From Clostridia bacterium (lineage in GTDB: Bacteria > Bacillota > Clostridia > UMGS1883): 19,350 nucleotides of DNA. This document shows positions 6,164 to 15,437 of this stretch, piece by piece. The stretch's first letter is position 1. Each line of letters starts with the position of its first letter. Position numbers and translations under genes: made by a program. The DNA is taken from positions 1-19,350 of the forward strand of contig JAFSBF010000106.1 of the NCBI GenBank assembly GCA_017441965.1. The letters are read 5' to 3'. The notes under the pieces are model-generated. The model saw nothing but the letters and a program-made list of their open reading frames with translations, was not told where the DNA came from and did not search any database.

Positions 6164-6179
6164 GTTCAATAAATAAAAT
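6151..6179 (+). promoter_or_regulatory. Possible rex promoter inside the hairpin
   Basis: TTTACA (6151-6156), a 17-base spacer and TAAAAT (6174-6179) match the vegetative consensus. The -35 box is in the 3' arm of the hairpin at 6133-6163. The expected start near 6186 would leave almost no leader before rex, which makes the call uncertain. Confidence 0.4.
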
Positions 6180-6193
6180 ACAGAGGGAAAATG

Positions 6194-6823
6194 ATGAGTA
6201 GTAAAAATCTTTCAAGGCAGGCACTTAAAAGACTGCCGATATATATGTCCTATCTTAAATCAATAGATTTGGCGGAAACGGAGTATATTTCGTCGGCTAC
6301 TGTTGCAAATGACCTTGACCTGAATGATGTTCAGGTAAGGAAAGACCTTGCCGCAGTTTGTAAAAGTGCGGGTATACCAAAAAAAGGCTTTGCGGTACGT
6401 GACCTTATTAACGGAATATCAGATTTTTTGGGATACAGAAACAGTAATGATGCAATACTTATTGGTGCGGGAAACTTAGGAATGGCACTTATGAGCTACA
6501 GAGGCTTTGACAATTACGGTATAAATATTGTAGCAGCTTTTGACAACAGAGAAGAGGTAGTTGATAACAAAAGGATATTCCCCCTTTCCTCTATAGGCAA
6601 AAAATGCGCAGAGCTTAATGTGAAAATAGGCATTATAACAGTGCCGAATACCGCTGCGCAGGAGGTCTGTGACCTGCTTGTAAAAAGCGGAATAAAGGCT
6701 ATATGGAATTTTGCCCCCACACATCTTAAAGCACCTGAGGATATTCTCGTACAAAATGAGAATATGGCATCCTCTCTCGCACTATTATCACATCATCTGC
6801 GTGAAAAAATGGCAGGCGAATGA
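6194..6823 (+). CDS. rex: Redox-sensing transcriptional repressor Rex
   Basis: Rex is a cytoplasmic homodimer that senses the NADH/NAD+ ratio and represses fermentation and electron-transfer genes until NADH rises. The 209-residue protein shows both expected domains. The winged helix spans about residues 1-80 (LKRLPIYMSYLK, then SSATVANDLDLNDVQVRKDL). The Rossmann domain starts with ILIGAGNLGMAL (GxGxxG at 91-96) and includes AAFDNREE and GIITVPNTAAQEVCDLL, ending in the domain-swap helix SLALLSHHLREKM. Two ATG codons adjoin (6191, 6194). GAGGG at 6183-6187 is better spaced for the second. I found no clostridial Rex box (TTGTTAA-N4-TTAACAA) at its own promoter or elsewhere in the window. It is followed by a strong terminator and is therefore monocistronic. 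Confidence 0.95.
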   Translation: MSSKNLSRQALKRLPIYMSYLKSIDLAETEYISSATVANDLDLNDVQVRKDLAAVCKSAGIPKKGFAVRDLINGISDFLGYRNSNDAILIGAGNLGMALMSYRGFDNYGINIVAAFDNREEVVDNKRIFPLSSIGKKCAELNVKIGIITVPNTAAQEVCDLLVKSGIKAIWNFAPTHLKAPEDILVQNENMASSLALLSHHLREKMAGE

Positions 6824-6859
6824 AAAGACGGCACAAAACTGCGTTTTGTGCCGTCTTTT
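6823..6859 (+). terminator. Strong intrinsic terminator of rex
   Basis: A perfect 17-bp stem begins at the last base of the rex stop codon: AAAAGACGGCACAAAAC (6823-6839), loop TGC, GTTTTGTGCCGTCTTTT (6843-6859). The A/T pairs at the base make it work on both strands. Confidence 0.92.
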
Positions 6860-6945
6860 ATTGTAAATCAGGATATTTTGTGTAAAATTAACTATAAATG
6901 AAAGAAAAATTCTACCTTTTTTTGGTTAATTCTTCCTCTTAGCAT

Positions 6946-6974
6946 TTGACTATTGTGTGCATATTTGATAAAAT
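6946..6974 (+). promoter_or_regulatory. Promoter of the glycogen operon
   Basis: TTGACT (6946-6951), a 17-base spacer and TAAAAT (6969-6974) predict a start near 6981 and a 36-base leader with GGAGG at 7005-7009. No catabolite-repression (cre) site or Rex box is visible between the rex terminator and this promoter. Confidence 0.75.
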
Positions 6975-7016
6975 AATAAAAAGACTAAAAAAGAAATATT
7001 AAGCGGAGGCGGATAA

Positions 7017-8981
7017 ATGACGACAGTAAAAAAGAAAAACGTAAACGGTGAAAATCCATTTATAAAAACCTCCGAGCTTGAAAAGTTTAATAACGGAACG
7101 AACTTTAAAAGCTATGATTTTTTGGGGGCTATGGAGAGTGAAATATACGGCGAGCGTGGCTATAGCTTTGCCGTGTGGGCACCAAATGCCGCTTTTGTCA
7201 GCGTAGTTGGCGATTTTAACGGCTGGGACACTGATAAAAACCCAATGAATCCGCAGGGAAGTTCGGGGGTATGGCACTGCTTTATAAAAAATGTGAAAGA
7301 GGGGCAGTGCTATAAATATTTTATACGGGGAAGAGACGGGAAAGAGGTTTATAAAGCTGACCCCTACGCTCGGTACAGTCAGAAGCCTCCCCTTACTGCA
7401 TCTGTTACGTATAATATAAACGGCTTTAACTGGACAGATAAAAAATGGATGGCACGCAGGGAGAAAACTGCGCCGTATGACAAACCGATGCTCATATACG
7501 AAATGCACCTTGGAAGCTGGAGAACGCACAGCGATGGCTCCTATTACACATACAGGGAGCTTGCTGATGAGCTTCCCGATTATCTTTCAGAAATGGGGTA
7601 TACCCATCTTGAGCTGATGCCCGTTTCAGAATTTCCCTTTGACGGAAGCTGGGGGTATCAGGTTACAGGATATTTTTCTGTTACAAGCCGCTTTGGTGAG
7701 CCGAAGGATTTTATGTATTTTGTGAATAAATGTCACGAAAAAAACATAAGTGTTATTATAGACTGGGTTCCTGCACATTTTCCAAAGGACGAACACGGAC
7801 TTGCCCGATTTGACACAACACCCATATACGAGTATCCTGACCCCCGAAAAGGGGAGCATAAGGAATGGGGTACGTATGTTTTTGATTATGGCAGGGGTGA
7901 GGTTGTTTCTTTCCTGATTTCGAGTGCCTTTTACTATCTTGGCATGTTTCATATAGACGGAATAAGGGTGGATGCCGTTTCAAGTATGCTCTACCTTGAC
8001 TATGGCAGAAGTGAATTTGTTACCAATAAATACGGCGGCAACGAAAATTTAGAGGCGATTTCTTTTCTGCAGACGCTTAACAGTGCCGTGTTTCAGGAAT
8101 ATCCGAATATACTTATGATTGCGGAGGAGTCCACAGCCTGGCCGAGTGTCACAAAGCCCGTAGATGGCGGAGGACTTGGGTTTAATTACAAATGGAATAT
8201 GGGTTGGATGAATGATAACCTCAGGTATATGAGTATGGACCCGTATTTCAGGCGTGACAACCATAATCTTCTGACGTTTTCAATGATGTATGCTTTTTCG
8301 GAAAACTATATTCTGCCCCTTTCACACGATGAGGTGGTGCACGGAAAAGCATCACTCATAGGAAAAATGTCGGGGCTTTACGGTCAGAAATTTGATTCTC
8401 TTCGTACCTTCTTTATGTACAATATGGCGCATCCGGGGAAAAAGCTTCTCTTTATGGGGGGAGAATTTGCACAGTTTATAGAGTGGCGCTATTATGAACA
8501 GCTTGAATGGAAATTGCTTGAATATGATGCCCACAGACAGTTTAAGGATTTTGTAATGGCGTTAAATCACTTCTATCAGGAAAATAAGCCTATGTGGGAG
8601 ATTGAGGATAGCTGGGATGGCTTTGAATGGATAAACGCAGACGATAATGAGCGCAGTGTGGTTTCCTTTGTGCGCAGGGGAAAGAAAAAGACGGATGAGG
8701 TTATAGTTATCTGCAATTTCACCCCCGTAGAGTATAAAGATTATATTGTAGGCGTTCCGAGAAAAGGCTGCTACAGCGAGGTTTTCTCAAGTGCGAAAAG
8801 TGAGTTTGGCGGAAACGGGCATAAGATAAAGGATGTATATGCAAAGAAGAAGAGCCTTAACTTAATGCCGTACAGTATAAATATTGACCTTGCACCAATG
8901 AGCGCAGTCTATCTTAAAAGAACTCAGAGCACACGAAAAAATCAGTGTGACCTGATAAAAGAGAGGAAGGATAATAGATGA
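7017..8981 (+). CDS. glgB: 1,4-alpha-glucan branching enzyme
   Basis: GlgB (GH13) cuts alpha-1,4 glucan chains and re-attaches them as alpha-1,6 branches, making glycogen. The 654-residue protein has an N-terminal CBM48-type domain ([20 protein letters not shown] at 51-70), the catalytic barrel and a C-terminal beta domain. Barrel motifs are IDWVPAHF (region I, near 248-255), [10 protein letters not shown] with the nucleophile Asp319, IAEESTAWP with acid/base Glu370, and [10 protein letters not shown] with His437-Asp438. The length is usual for the short branching enzymes, though the last 20 residues form a basic tail without obvious function. GGAGG sits eight bases before ATG 7017. The stop overlaps the glgC start as ATGA, so the two are translationally coupled. 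Confidence 0.96.
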   Translation: MTTVKKKNVNGENPFIKTSELEKFNNGTNFKSYDFLGAMESEIYGERGYSFAVWAPNAAFVSVVGDFNGWDTDKNPMNPQGSSGVWHCFIKNVKEGQCYKYFIRGRDGKEVYKADPYARYSQKPPLTASVTYNINGFNWTDKKWMARREKTAPYDKPMLIYEMHLGSWRTHSDGSYYTYRELADELPDYLSEMGYTHLELMPVSEFPFDGSWGYQVTGYFSVTSRFGEPKDFMYFVNKCHEKNISVIIDWVPAHFPKDEHGLARFDTTPIYEYPDPRKGEHKEWGTYVFDYGRGEVVSFLISSAFYYLGMFHIDGIRVDAVSSMLYLDYGRSEFVTNKYGGNENLEAISFLQTLNSAVFQEYPNILMIAEESTAWPSVTKPVDGGGLGFNYKWNMGWMNDNLRYMSMDPYFRRDNHNLLTFSMMYAFSENYILPLSHDEVVHGKASLIGKMSGLYGQKFDSLRTFFMYNMAHPGKKLLFMGGEFAQFIEWRYYEQLEWKLLEYDAHRQFKDFVMALNHFYQENKPMWEIEDSWDGFEWINADDNERSVVSFVRRGKKKTDEVIVICNFTPVEYKDYIVGVPRKGCYSEVFSSAKSEFGGNGHKIKDVYAKKKSLNLMPYSINIDLAPMSAVYLKRTQSTRKNQCDLIKERKDNR

Positions 8982-10207
8982 AATCAGCCGAGTGTTTAGC
9001 AATGATACTTGCCGGCGGACAGGGAAGCCGACTTGGCGTACTGACAAAAACAGTGGCAAAGCCCGCAGTGCCATTTGGGGGAAAGTACAGAATTATTGAC
9101 TTTACCCTTTCTAACTGTATTCATTCGGGCATTTATACGGTAGGTGTTCTGACACAGTATCAGCCGCTTGAGCTTAATACTTATATAGGAAGCGGCGGAC
9201 CGTGGGATCTTAACCGTAACTCAGGCGGTGTATATGTTCTGCCGCCCTATCAGAGTGCTGAAAAAGGCGAATGGTATAAGGGAACGGCAAACGCCATTTA
9301 TCAGAATATAGATTTCGTGGACAAATTTAATCCAAAGTATGTTGTAATTCTTTCGGGTGACCATATCTATAAAATGGATTACTCAAAAATGGTTAAATAC
9401 CATAAGGAAAAGGGTGCAGATGCAACCATTGCTGTTATCGAGGTTCCGTGGGAGGAGGCAAGCCGTTTTGGTATAATGACCGCAGATAATGACGGAAAAA
9501 TCGTTGAGTTTGCTGAAAAGCCAAAGGAGCCAAAGAGTAATCTTGCCTCGATGGGTGTTTATGTGTTTACGTGGGAGGTCCTTAAAAAATATCTTACCAG
9601 TGACGAAAATGACCCTGAAAGCTCAAACGATTTTGGTAAAAATATTATTCCCACAATGCTCGGAAACGGTGAAAATATGTGTGCATACCCGTTTGACGGA
9701 TACTGGAAGGATGTAGGTACCGTGCAGAGCCTTTGGGAGGCGAATATGGACATTCTTGCCGAGCCGCCCGCATTTGATTTAAGGGATAATTCGTGGAAAA
9801 TATATTCGAGAAATCCTGTTAAACCGCCGCATTACATTGCAGGCAGTGCGAGTGTTAAGAACTGCTGCGTAACGGAGGGCTGCAACGTATACGGAAGCAT
9901 CAGCCACAGTATTTTGTTTGAGGGTGTTACTGTGGAAAAGGGTGCGGTTGTTGAGGACTCAATCGTATTTCCGGGTGCAGTTATAAAGGAAAATGCCGTA
10001 GTTAAAAAGGCTGTTATAGGCGAAGAGGCAATTATAGGTAAAAACTGCGTTATAGGTGATGAAAATACGCTAAGCGGTATGTATGAAAGTCAGTATTGCA
10101 CGGGTGGAATTTCGCTTATAGGCGGCGCAGTAGAGCTTTGTGATAATGTAAAAATCGGCGTAAATTCAATGGTTACCGAATCAGTAAAATCTAAGGGGGG
10201 TAAATAA
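8978..10207 (+). CDS. glgC: Glucose-1-phosphate adenylyltransferase, catalytic subunit
   Basis: GlgC makes ADP-glucose from ATP and glucose 1-phosphate, the committed step of glycogen synthesis. The 409-residue protein has the nucleotidyltransferase domain with LAGGQGSRL (11-19), [24 protein letters not shown] (102-110), catalytic Asp128 in [11 protein letters not shown], glucose-phosphate-binding Lys181 in EFAEKP, and GYWKDVGT at 241-248. A left-handed beta-helix of hexapeptide repeats covers about residues 285-400. All catalytic residues are intact, unlike in the neighbouring GlgD. The start is fixed by GAGAGGAAGG just upstream and by the four-base overlap with glgB. One base separates its stop from glgD, which suggests production of the two subunits in a fixed ratio for a mixed complex. 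Confidence 0.96.
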   Translation: MKSAECLAMILAGGQGSRLGVLTKTVAKPAVPFGGKYRIIDFTLSNCIHSGIYTVGVLTQYQPLELNTYIGSGGPWDLNRNSGGVYVLPPYQSAEKGEWYKGTANAIYQNIDFVDKFNPKYVVILSGDHIYKMDYSKMVKYHKEKGADATIAVIEVPWEEASRFGIMTADNDGKIVEFAEKPKEPKSNLASMGVYVFTWEVLKKYLTSDENDPESSNDFGKNIIPTMLGNGENMCAYPFDGYWKDVGTVQSLWEANMDILAEPPAFDLRDNSWKIYSRNPVKPPHYIAGSASVKNCCVTEGCNVYGSISHSILFEGVTVEKGAVVEDSIVFPGAVIKENAVVKKAVIGEEAIIGKNCVIGDENTLSGMYESQYCTGGISLIGGAVELCDNVKIGVNSMVTESVKSKGGK

Positions 10208-10208
10208 G

Positions 10209-11324
10209 ATGAGAGATATGATGGGAATTGTTATGTCTGATAACAATGAAATCAGGCTTAACGAGCTTACACAGATGCGTTCAATTTCCGCACTCCCCTT
10301 TGGCGGAAGATACAGACTTATTGACTTTATCCTTTCAAATATGGTAAACAGCGGAATTATTAACGTAGGTGTTGCGACACATATTAACTATTCCTCGCTT
10401 ATGGACCATATAGGAAGCGGTGCGCCGTGGGACCTTAACAGAAAAATTTACGGCCTTTTTATGCTTCCCCCGTATGTAAGGGGCGGCGGAGCGATAAGTG
10501 CAGGAAATATTGACCAGCTTTACGGTATACTCACGTTTTTGCGCAGAAGCCGTCAGCAGTATGTGCTTTTAGCATCGGGAAAAATTGTGTGCAATATGAC
10601 CTTTGATGATGCTCTTATGGCACATATTGAAAAGGATGCAGATATAACTGTAATCTATTATGACAAAAAGAAAAAGGACGAACAATTAAGCCGCAGTACT
10701 GTATATGAGGTAAATTCAGACGGCAGAATTACAGGTATTGAAAATGAGCCGCATTTCCCCAAGACAACTCTTGAGGGTATGGATATGTATATTGTGGAGA
10801 GAATGAAGCTTATTGAGCTGATTGAGGAGGCATATGCAAGAGGAAGCCACGATTTCATACGTGATATTCTTCTTACAAAGCTTTCCAGTGCCAAAATTTA
10901 CGGTTATGAGTACAAGGGCTTTGTCGGCAAGGTTGATTCTATCCGCAGCTATTATGAAAACAGTATGAAAATGCTTGACATAGATGTCCGCAAGGAAATT
11001 TTCGGTGCGAAAAACCGTATTTATACAAAGGTTAAGGACCAGGTGCCTACTCAGTACGGGGCAGAGGCAACTGTTTCCGACTCGCTCGTTGCTGACGGAT
11101 GCGTTATAGAGGGCCGTGTGGAGAACAGTATTATTTCACGTGGCGTTCATATAGGAAAGGGCGCAGTTATTAAAAACAGTATTGTGATGCAAAACAGCGT
11201 TATAGAGGAAAATTGCGATATAGAAAATGTTATAATCGATAAGGAGTGTACTCTGCGCGCATCAAAGCGTCTTGTAGGACAGCCTAATTATCCCGTTATA
11301 TTACCCAAGAGAACATTATTGTAA
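10209..11324 (+). CDS. glgD: GlgD, non-catalytic partner of ADP-glucose pyrophosphorylase
   Basis: GlgD is a GlgC paralogue found in Firmicutes that binds GlgC and alters its activity and allosteric response. The 371-residue protein keeps the fold: LPFGGRYRLIDFILSNM (29-45), HIGSGAPWDLNR (67-78) and hexapeptide repeats from about 285. It has lost the catalytic machinery. The LAGGQGSRL loop is replaced by VMSDNNEIRL, and the SGDHIYKMD stretch of GlgC aligns without gaps to SGKIVCNMT, so the catalytic Asp is Lys126. That loss is normal for the family and not a sign of decay. A GGGGGGT ribosome binding site is inside the end of glgC. glgA follows after 18 bases. Confidence 0.94.
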   Translation: MRDMMGIVMSDNNEIRLNELTQMRSISALPFGGRYRLIDFILSNMVNSGIINVGVATHINYSSLMDHIGSGAPWDLNRKIYGLFMLPPYVRGGGAISAGNIDQLYGILTFLRRSRQQYVLLASGKIVCNMTFDDALMAHIEKDADITVIYYDKKKKDEQLSRSTVYEVNSDGRITGIENEPHFPKTTLEGMDMYIVERMKLIELIEEAYARGSHDFIRDILLTKLSSAKIYGYEYKGFVGKVDSIRSYYENSMKMLDIDVRKEIFGAKNRIYTKVKDQVPTQYGAEATVSDSLVADGCVIEGRVENSIISRGVHIGKGAVIKNSIVMQNSVIEENCDIENVIIDKECTLRASKRLVGQPNYPVILPKRTLL

Positions 11325-11342
11325 CAAGAAAGGATTTGACAT

Positions 11343-12779
11343 ATGAAAGTATTATTTGCCACAAGTGAATGTGTTCCTTTTGTAAAAACGGGGGGGCTTG
11401 CCGACGTTGTGGGTGCACTTCCTGCTGAGCTTTGCAGGGAAGGGTGCGAGGCACGTGTTATTTTGCCAAAATACAGTGCTATTGCACAAAAGTATAAGGA
11501 CCAGATGCGCTACATTGATAATATATATATTAAAATGGGATGGCGCAGTCAGTATTGCGGTGTGTTCGACCTTAAAATCGGCGATGTGACATATTACTTT
11601 GTAGATAATGAATTTTATTTTGGAAATGACCCGATTTACGGTGATATATCAGTCGATGTAGAGCGTTTTGCATTCTTTGACAAGGCTGTTTTAGCGCTTT
11701 TGCAAATTATTGATTTCTGGCCTGACGTAATTCACTGTAATGACTGGCAGACGGGAATGATACCCGTTCTTCTGCGTGCACATTATCCGTATGATGACAG
11801 GTATAACAAAATAAAAACCGTTATGACAATTCACAACCTCAAGTTTCAGGGTGTGTATGATAAAAAGACTATTGCCGATGTTTGTGAACTGGAGGACAGC
11901 TACTTCACGCCTGACAAGCTGGAATTTTATAAGGATGCAAGCTTTTTAAAGGGCGGTCTTGTTTATGCTGATTATATAACAACGGTAAGCAAAACGTATT
12001 CGCGTGAAATAATGAGTGATTACTTCGGTGAAAATCTTAACGGTCTTTTATCAGCAAAGGCAGACAGGGTTACGGGCATAATAAACGGAATTAATTATGA
12101 GGAGTGGAATCCGGGGACAGACGGATTTATAGAAAATAACTATAATCTTCGCAACTTTGTTTCGCAGAAGAAGCTTAATAAGCTTGCCCTTCAAAAACAG
12201 TTTGGTCTTGAGGAAAATGAGGGTAAGTTCTTAATCGGTATGGTAACACGCCTCACGGGGCAGAAAGGTCTTGACCTTGTGGAGTGTGTTATGGATAATA
12301 TCTTTGAAAACGGCGATGTTCAGATGATAATTTTAGGCACGGGAGAGGCGCAGTACGAAAATATGCTCCGTCATTTTGAATGGAAGTATAAAGGGTCTCT
12401 TGCTTCGCTCATTATGTTTGACAATGCCGCAAGCCACAAGATATATGCAGGCTGTGATGCGTTTTTGATGCCGTCGCTCTTTGAACCGTGCGGCCTTAGT
12501 CAGATGATTTCAATGCGCTACGGAACACTTCCGATTGTCCGTGAAACGGGTGGTCTCAGGGACAGTGTTGAGCCGTATAACGAATATGAAAACACAGGAA
12601 CGGGCTTTAGCTTTGCAAATTACAATGCACACGAAATGCTGGGAATTATTAACTATGCAAAGAAAACCTGGTATGATAATAAAAAATCCTGGCAGGCTAT
12701 GGTAAAAAGGGCAATGAAAAGCGATTTTTCGTGGGCAAATTCAGCAAAAGAATACATTGACGTATACAATAGAATATAG
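11343..12779 (+). CDS. glgA: Glycogen synthase (ADP-glucose type)
   Basis: GlgA (GT5) transfers glucose from ADP-glucose to the non-reducing end of the growing glucan. The 478-residue length is normal. The N-terminal Rossmann domain begins MKVLFATSECVPFVKTGGLA, with the ADP-glucose-binding KTGG at 15-18 and DVVGALP. HCNDWQTG and TIHNLKFQG are the usual conserved blocks, and INGINYEEWNP opens the C-terminal domain. VTRLTGQKGLDL and FEPCGLSQM (Glu381) carry donor-site residues. AAAGGA lies about eight bases before ATG 11343. It closes the glgBCDA unit. A near-consensus promoter for glgP lies inside its last codons. Confidence 0.96.
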   Translation: MKVLFATSECVPFVKTGGLADVVGALPAELCREGCEARVILPKYSAIAQKYKDQMRYIDNIYIKMGWRSQYCGVFDLKIGDVTYYFVDNEFYFGNDPIYGDISVDVERFAFFDKAVLALLQIIDFWPDVIHCNDWQTGMIPVLLRAHYPYDDRYNKIKTVMTIHNLKFQGVYDKKTIADVCELEDSYFTPDKLEFYKDASFLKGGLVYADYITTVSKTYSREIMSDYFGENLNGLLSAKADRVTGIINGINYEEWNPGTDGFIENNYNLRNFVSQKKLNKLALQKQFGLEENEGKFLIGMVTRLTGQKGLDLVECVMDNIFENGDVQMIILGTGEAQYENMLRHFEWKYKGSLASLIMFDNAASHKIYAGCDAFLMPSLFEPCGLSQMISMRYGTLPIVRETGGLRDSVEPYNEYENTGTGFSFANYNAHEMLGIINYAKKTWYDNKKSWQAMVKRAMKSDFSWANSAKEYIDVYNRI

Positions 12780-12785
12780 TATAAT
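12757..12785 (+). promoter_or_regulatory. Near-consensus internal promoter for glgP
   Basis: TTGACG (12757-12762), a 17-base spacer and TATAAT (12780-12785) form the best sigma-A match in the window. The -35 box is in the final codons of glgA and the -10 box spans its stop codon. The start site is expected at 12791-12793, inside the palindrome that begins right after the -10 box. Confidence 0.7.
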
Positions 12786-12816
12786 AAGATGGTGTAAAAA
12801 ATTTTTACACCATCTT
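12786..12816 (+). terminator. Palindrome between glgA and glgP
   Basis: AAGATGGTGTAAAAA (12786-12800) and TTTTTACACCATCTT (12802-12816) are perfect complements, followed by TTAATTT. For transcripts coming from glgB it can act as a partial terminator, setting glgP apart. For transcripts starting at 12791-12793 the left arm is shortened. It is also well placed to be a repressor site. The sequence is a close sister of the hairpin at 6133-6163. Confidence 0.6.
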
Positions 12817-12839
12817 TTAATTTAAAACGTAAGGAGTTG

Positions 12840-15308
12840 ATGATATTGGCAGGAAAAGCAAAATCACTTACTGCAAATCAACAACAGATAAAAGACGAAA
12901 TAATAGGTAAGCTCAGCCGTCATTACGGACGCACCCTTGAGGATGCGACAAAGGCACATATATATAAGGCAGCGGCACTTACCGTTCGTGACAGAATAAT
13001 GGAGCGTTGGACGGCATACCGCCGCTCTCAGCGCACAGCACAGAAGAAGGAGCTGTTTTACCTTTCCTTTGAATTCCTTATGGGAAGGTCTTTTGGAAAC
13101 AATCTTCTTAATACAGGTCTTACAGAGGATTATGATAAGGTCCTTAAATCTATGGGATGCTCTCTTGAGGAGATTTCATCTCAGGAAAACGATGCAGGTC
13201 TTGGAAACGGTGGCTTAGGCAGACTTGCGGCGTGCTTCCTTGACTCCCTTGCAACGCTGGAGCTTCCTTCGTTTGGTTGCTCAATCCGCTACGAATACGG
13301 TCTTTTCAAGCAGCTTATAGTAGACGGGGAGCAGGTGGAAACTCCTGACAACTGGCTTGGTGACGGAAGTGTATGGGAAATTGCACGTCCCGAGGAGAAG
13401 GTTACAGTACGCTTTGGCGGAAAGGTTTATACCGAGATGACCGATAACGGTTTGAAGGTCTTTTATGACGGTACTACAAATGTTGTTGGTATTCCGTATG
13501 ACGTGCCGATTGTCGGCTATGATGCAAAGATTGTAAACACACTCCGCCTTTGGTCAGCACGTGCGGAGCGTGACCTTGATATGTCGAGCTTTTCGGGCGG
13601 TGACTATCTTCGTGCAGTAGAGGAAAAGGCACTTGCAGAGGTGCTCAGTAAGGTTCTTTACCCCGAGGATAACCATCAGGAGGGTAAGGCACTCAGACTT
13701 CGTCAGCAGTATTTCTTTGTATCGTGTACTATGCAGTGGATTATATCGAGGTTTAAACGCCATCATAAGGGTATGGACCTTGAAAAATTGCCGCAGTACA
13801 TTGCAATTCATATAAATGATACACACCCTGCAATCGCAATTCCCGAGCTTATGCGTATCCTTATGGATGAAGAGGGTATGGGCTGGGAACAGGCATGGGA
13901 TATTGTGCAAAATGTATTTGCATATACAAACCACACAATCCTTGCCGAGGCTCTTGAAAAGTGGCCTATGGATATGGTGCAGAGACTTCTTCCCAGAATT
14001 TATATGATTATTGACGAAATGAACAGACGTCTTGTAAATGACCTTCATGCACGCTATGGCGATGACTGGGGCAAAATTAATTATATGTCAATAATTGCCC
14101 ATAATTATATAAATATGGCAAATATGTGCCTTGCAACGTGTCATAAGGTTAACGGTGTATCGGGACTTCACACCGATATTCTTAAAAATGACGTGTTCCG
14201 TGATTATAATAATCTTTCACCCGATAAGTTTGTTGCGATTACAAACGGTATTACCTACCGCAGATGGCTTCGTCTTGCAAACGGGGAGCTGAGCGAGCTT
14301 ATCACTTCAAAAATCGGTAAAAAGTGGGTAAAGGACGTATCACAGCTTGAAAAGCTTCTTCCCTATGCTGATGATAAGGATTTCCGTGCGCAGTTTAAGG
14401 AGGTAAAGCTTAATAAGAAAAAAGAGCTTGCCGAGTATATTAAAGAGCATAACAAAGTTGAGGTTGACCCCACAAGCATTTTTGACGTTCAGGTAAAAAG
14501 ACTTCACGAGTATAAGAGACAGCTTTTAAATGTGCTTCATATACTTTATCTTTATGATAAGATTAAGACGGATAAATCCTTTGACTTCTACCCGCACACC
14601 TTTATTTTCGGCGCGAAGGCATCGCCCGGCTATGCAAGGGCAAAGCTTATTATAAAGCTTATAAATGACGTTGCAAAGCTTGTTAATAATGACAGTGACG
14701 TAAACTCTAAACTAAAGGTGGTATTCCTTGAAAACTACGGCGTAAGTCTTGCGCAGAAAATTATTCCTGCGGCAGACATCAGCGAACAGATTTCAACCGC
14801 AGGCAAAGAGGCGAGCGGTACCGGTAATATGAAGTTTATGGCAAACGGTGCCCTCACAATCGGTACACTTGACGGTGCAAATGTTGAAATGCTTGAGTGT
14901 GTAGGGGAGGATAACATTTTCATATTCGGTATGAAAACACCCGAGGTTAACCGTGAGCTTCAGTTTAACGAAAATTCAAGCCAGGATATTTACACCTCAA
15001 ACGCACAGGTAAGAAAAATAATAGATATGCTTATAGACGGAACAGTTTGCCCCGAGGATCCGAAAAAGTATAATGACTTGTATCAGACACTTATTTTCGG
15101 TGATCATGGCAGAGCTGACACGTATATGGTTGTGCGTGATTTTGAGGCGTACTGTGAAATTCACGATATTGCACAGAAACAGTACCGTGATGAAGACCTT
15201 TGGCTTAAGAAAGCAATCATTAATGTCGCAAAGAGCGGATTTTTCTCCAGCGACAGAACGATTGACGAATATAATGACAAGATATGGCATCTTGAAAAGC
15301 TTAAATGA
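12840..15308 (+). CDS. glgP: Glycogen phosphorylase
   Basis: GlgP (GT35) uses phosphate to release glucose 1-phosphate from glycogen chain ends with PLP as cofactor. The 822-residue protein is close to the usual length for the family. It shows KKELFYLSFEFLMGR near the N-terminus, GNGGLGRLAACFLDS, IHINDTHPA, VKRLHEYKRQLLNVL, and the PLP site EASGTGNMKFMANGA with Lys665. The start is ambiguous. AAGGAG (12831-12836) is only three bases from ATG 12840 but nine from TTG 12846, so TTG may be used; a TTG at 12837 is too close. It sits behind its own promoter and palindrome, and so may be expressed separately from the synthesis genes, as expected for the degradative enzyme. No clear terminator follows. 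Confidence 0.95.
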   Translation: MILAGKAKSLTANQQQIKDEIIGKLSRHYGRTLEDATKAHIYKAAALTVRDRIMERWTAYRRSQRTAQKKELFYLSFEFLMGRSFGNNLLNTGLTEDYDKVLKSMGCSLEEISSQENDAGLGNGGLGRLAACFLDSLATLELPSFGCSIRYEYGLFKQLIVDGEQVETPDNWLGDGSVWEIARPEEKVTVRFGGKVYTEMTDNGLKVFYDGTTNVVGIPYDVPIVGYDAKIVNTLRLWSARAERDLDMSSFSGGDYLRAVEEKALAEVLSKVLYPEDNHQEGKALRLRQQYFFVSCTMQWIISRFKRHHKGMDLEKLPQYIAIHINDTHPAIAIPELMRILMDEEGMGWEQAWDIVQNVFAYTNHTILAEALEKWPMDMVQRLLPRIYMIIDEMNRRLVNDLHARYGDDWGKINYMSIIAHNYINMANMCLATCHKVNGVSGLHTDILKNDVFRDYNNLSPDKFVAITNGITYRRWLRLANGELSELITSKIGKKWVKDVSQLEKLLPYADDKDFRAQFKEVKLNKKKELAEYIKEHNKVEVDPTSIFDVQVKRLHEYKRQLLNVLHILYLYDKIKTDKSFDFYPHTFIFGAKASPGYARAKLIIKLINDVAKLVNNDSDVNSKLKVVFLENYGVSLAQKIIPAADISEQISTAGKEASGTGNMKFMANGALTIGTLDGANVEMLECVGEDNIFIFGMKTPEVNRELQFNENSSQDIYTSNAQVRKIIDMLIDGTVCPEDPKKYNDLYQTLIFGDHGRADTYMVVRDFEAYCEIHDIAQKQYRDEDLWLKKAIINVAKSGFFSSDRTIDEYNDKIWHLEKLK

Positions 15309-15360
15309 TAAAAGGGAATGTAAAAAAGTTTCAGAACACAAAAAGAAGCACTATAGTAAA

Positions 15361-15388
15361 TTCGAAATGCGAAGTTCGAAGTGCGAAA
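15361..15388. repeat. Four tandem heptamers, TKCGAAR
   Basis: TTCGAAA, TGCGAAG, TTCGAAG and TGCGAAA follow one another without spacing (15361-15367, 15368-15374, 15375-15381, 15382-15388). They can also be read as two 14-base units with two differences. Function is unknown. Confidence 0.7.
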
Positions 15389-15396
15389 TGTTGGTG

Positions 15397-15419
15397 GATT
15401 TTTTGCAAAGCAAAAAATC
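15397..15419. repeat. Perfect 10-bp hairpin
   Basis: GATTTTTTGC (15397-15406) pairs with GCAAAAAATC (15410-15419) around AAA. The T run is in the 5' arm, so on the plus strand it is not a standard terminator. Together with the adjacent heptamers it resembles a small intergenic repeat. Confidence 0.6.
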
Positions 15420-15437
15420 TTCATCAATAGATGTGTC

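Larger units (their letters stand above)
15309..15437. other. Spacer between glgP and the folate unit
   Basis: No gene is visible. The spacer holds a run of four related heptamers and a perfect 10-bp hairpin, listed separately. It ends at the folate promoter. No T-tailed terminator for glgP is evident on the plus strand. Confidence 0.5.

Noticed and set aside
6880..6900. A Rex operator upstream of glgB (TTGTGTAAAATTAACTA)
   Set aside because: It resembles TTGTTAA-N4-TTAACAA only in part and has the wrong half-site spacing.
10209..11324. GlgD as a decayed copy of GlgC
   Set aside because: Loss of the catalytic loop and Asp is the normal state of the GlgD family; the frame is intact and in the operon.
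12794..12810. The TGTAAA-N5-TTTACA core of the rex and glgP hairpins as a Rex box
   Set aside because: Rex boxes have TGTGAA or TGTTAA half-sites with four bases between; base and spacing both differ. Kept only as a shared palindrome.
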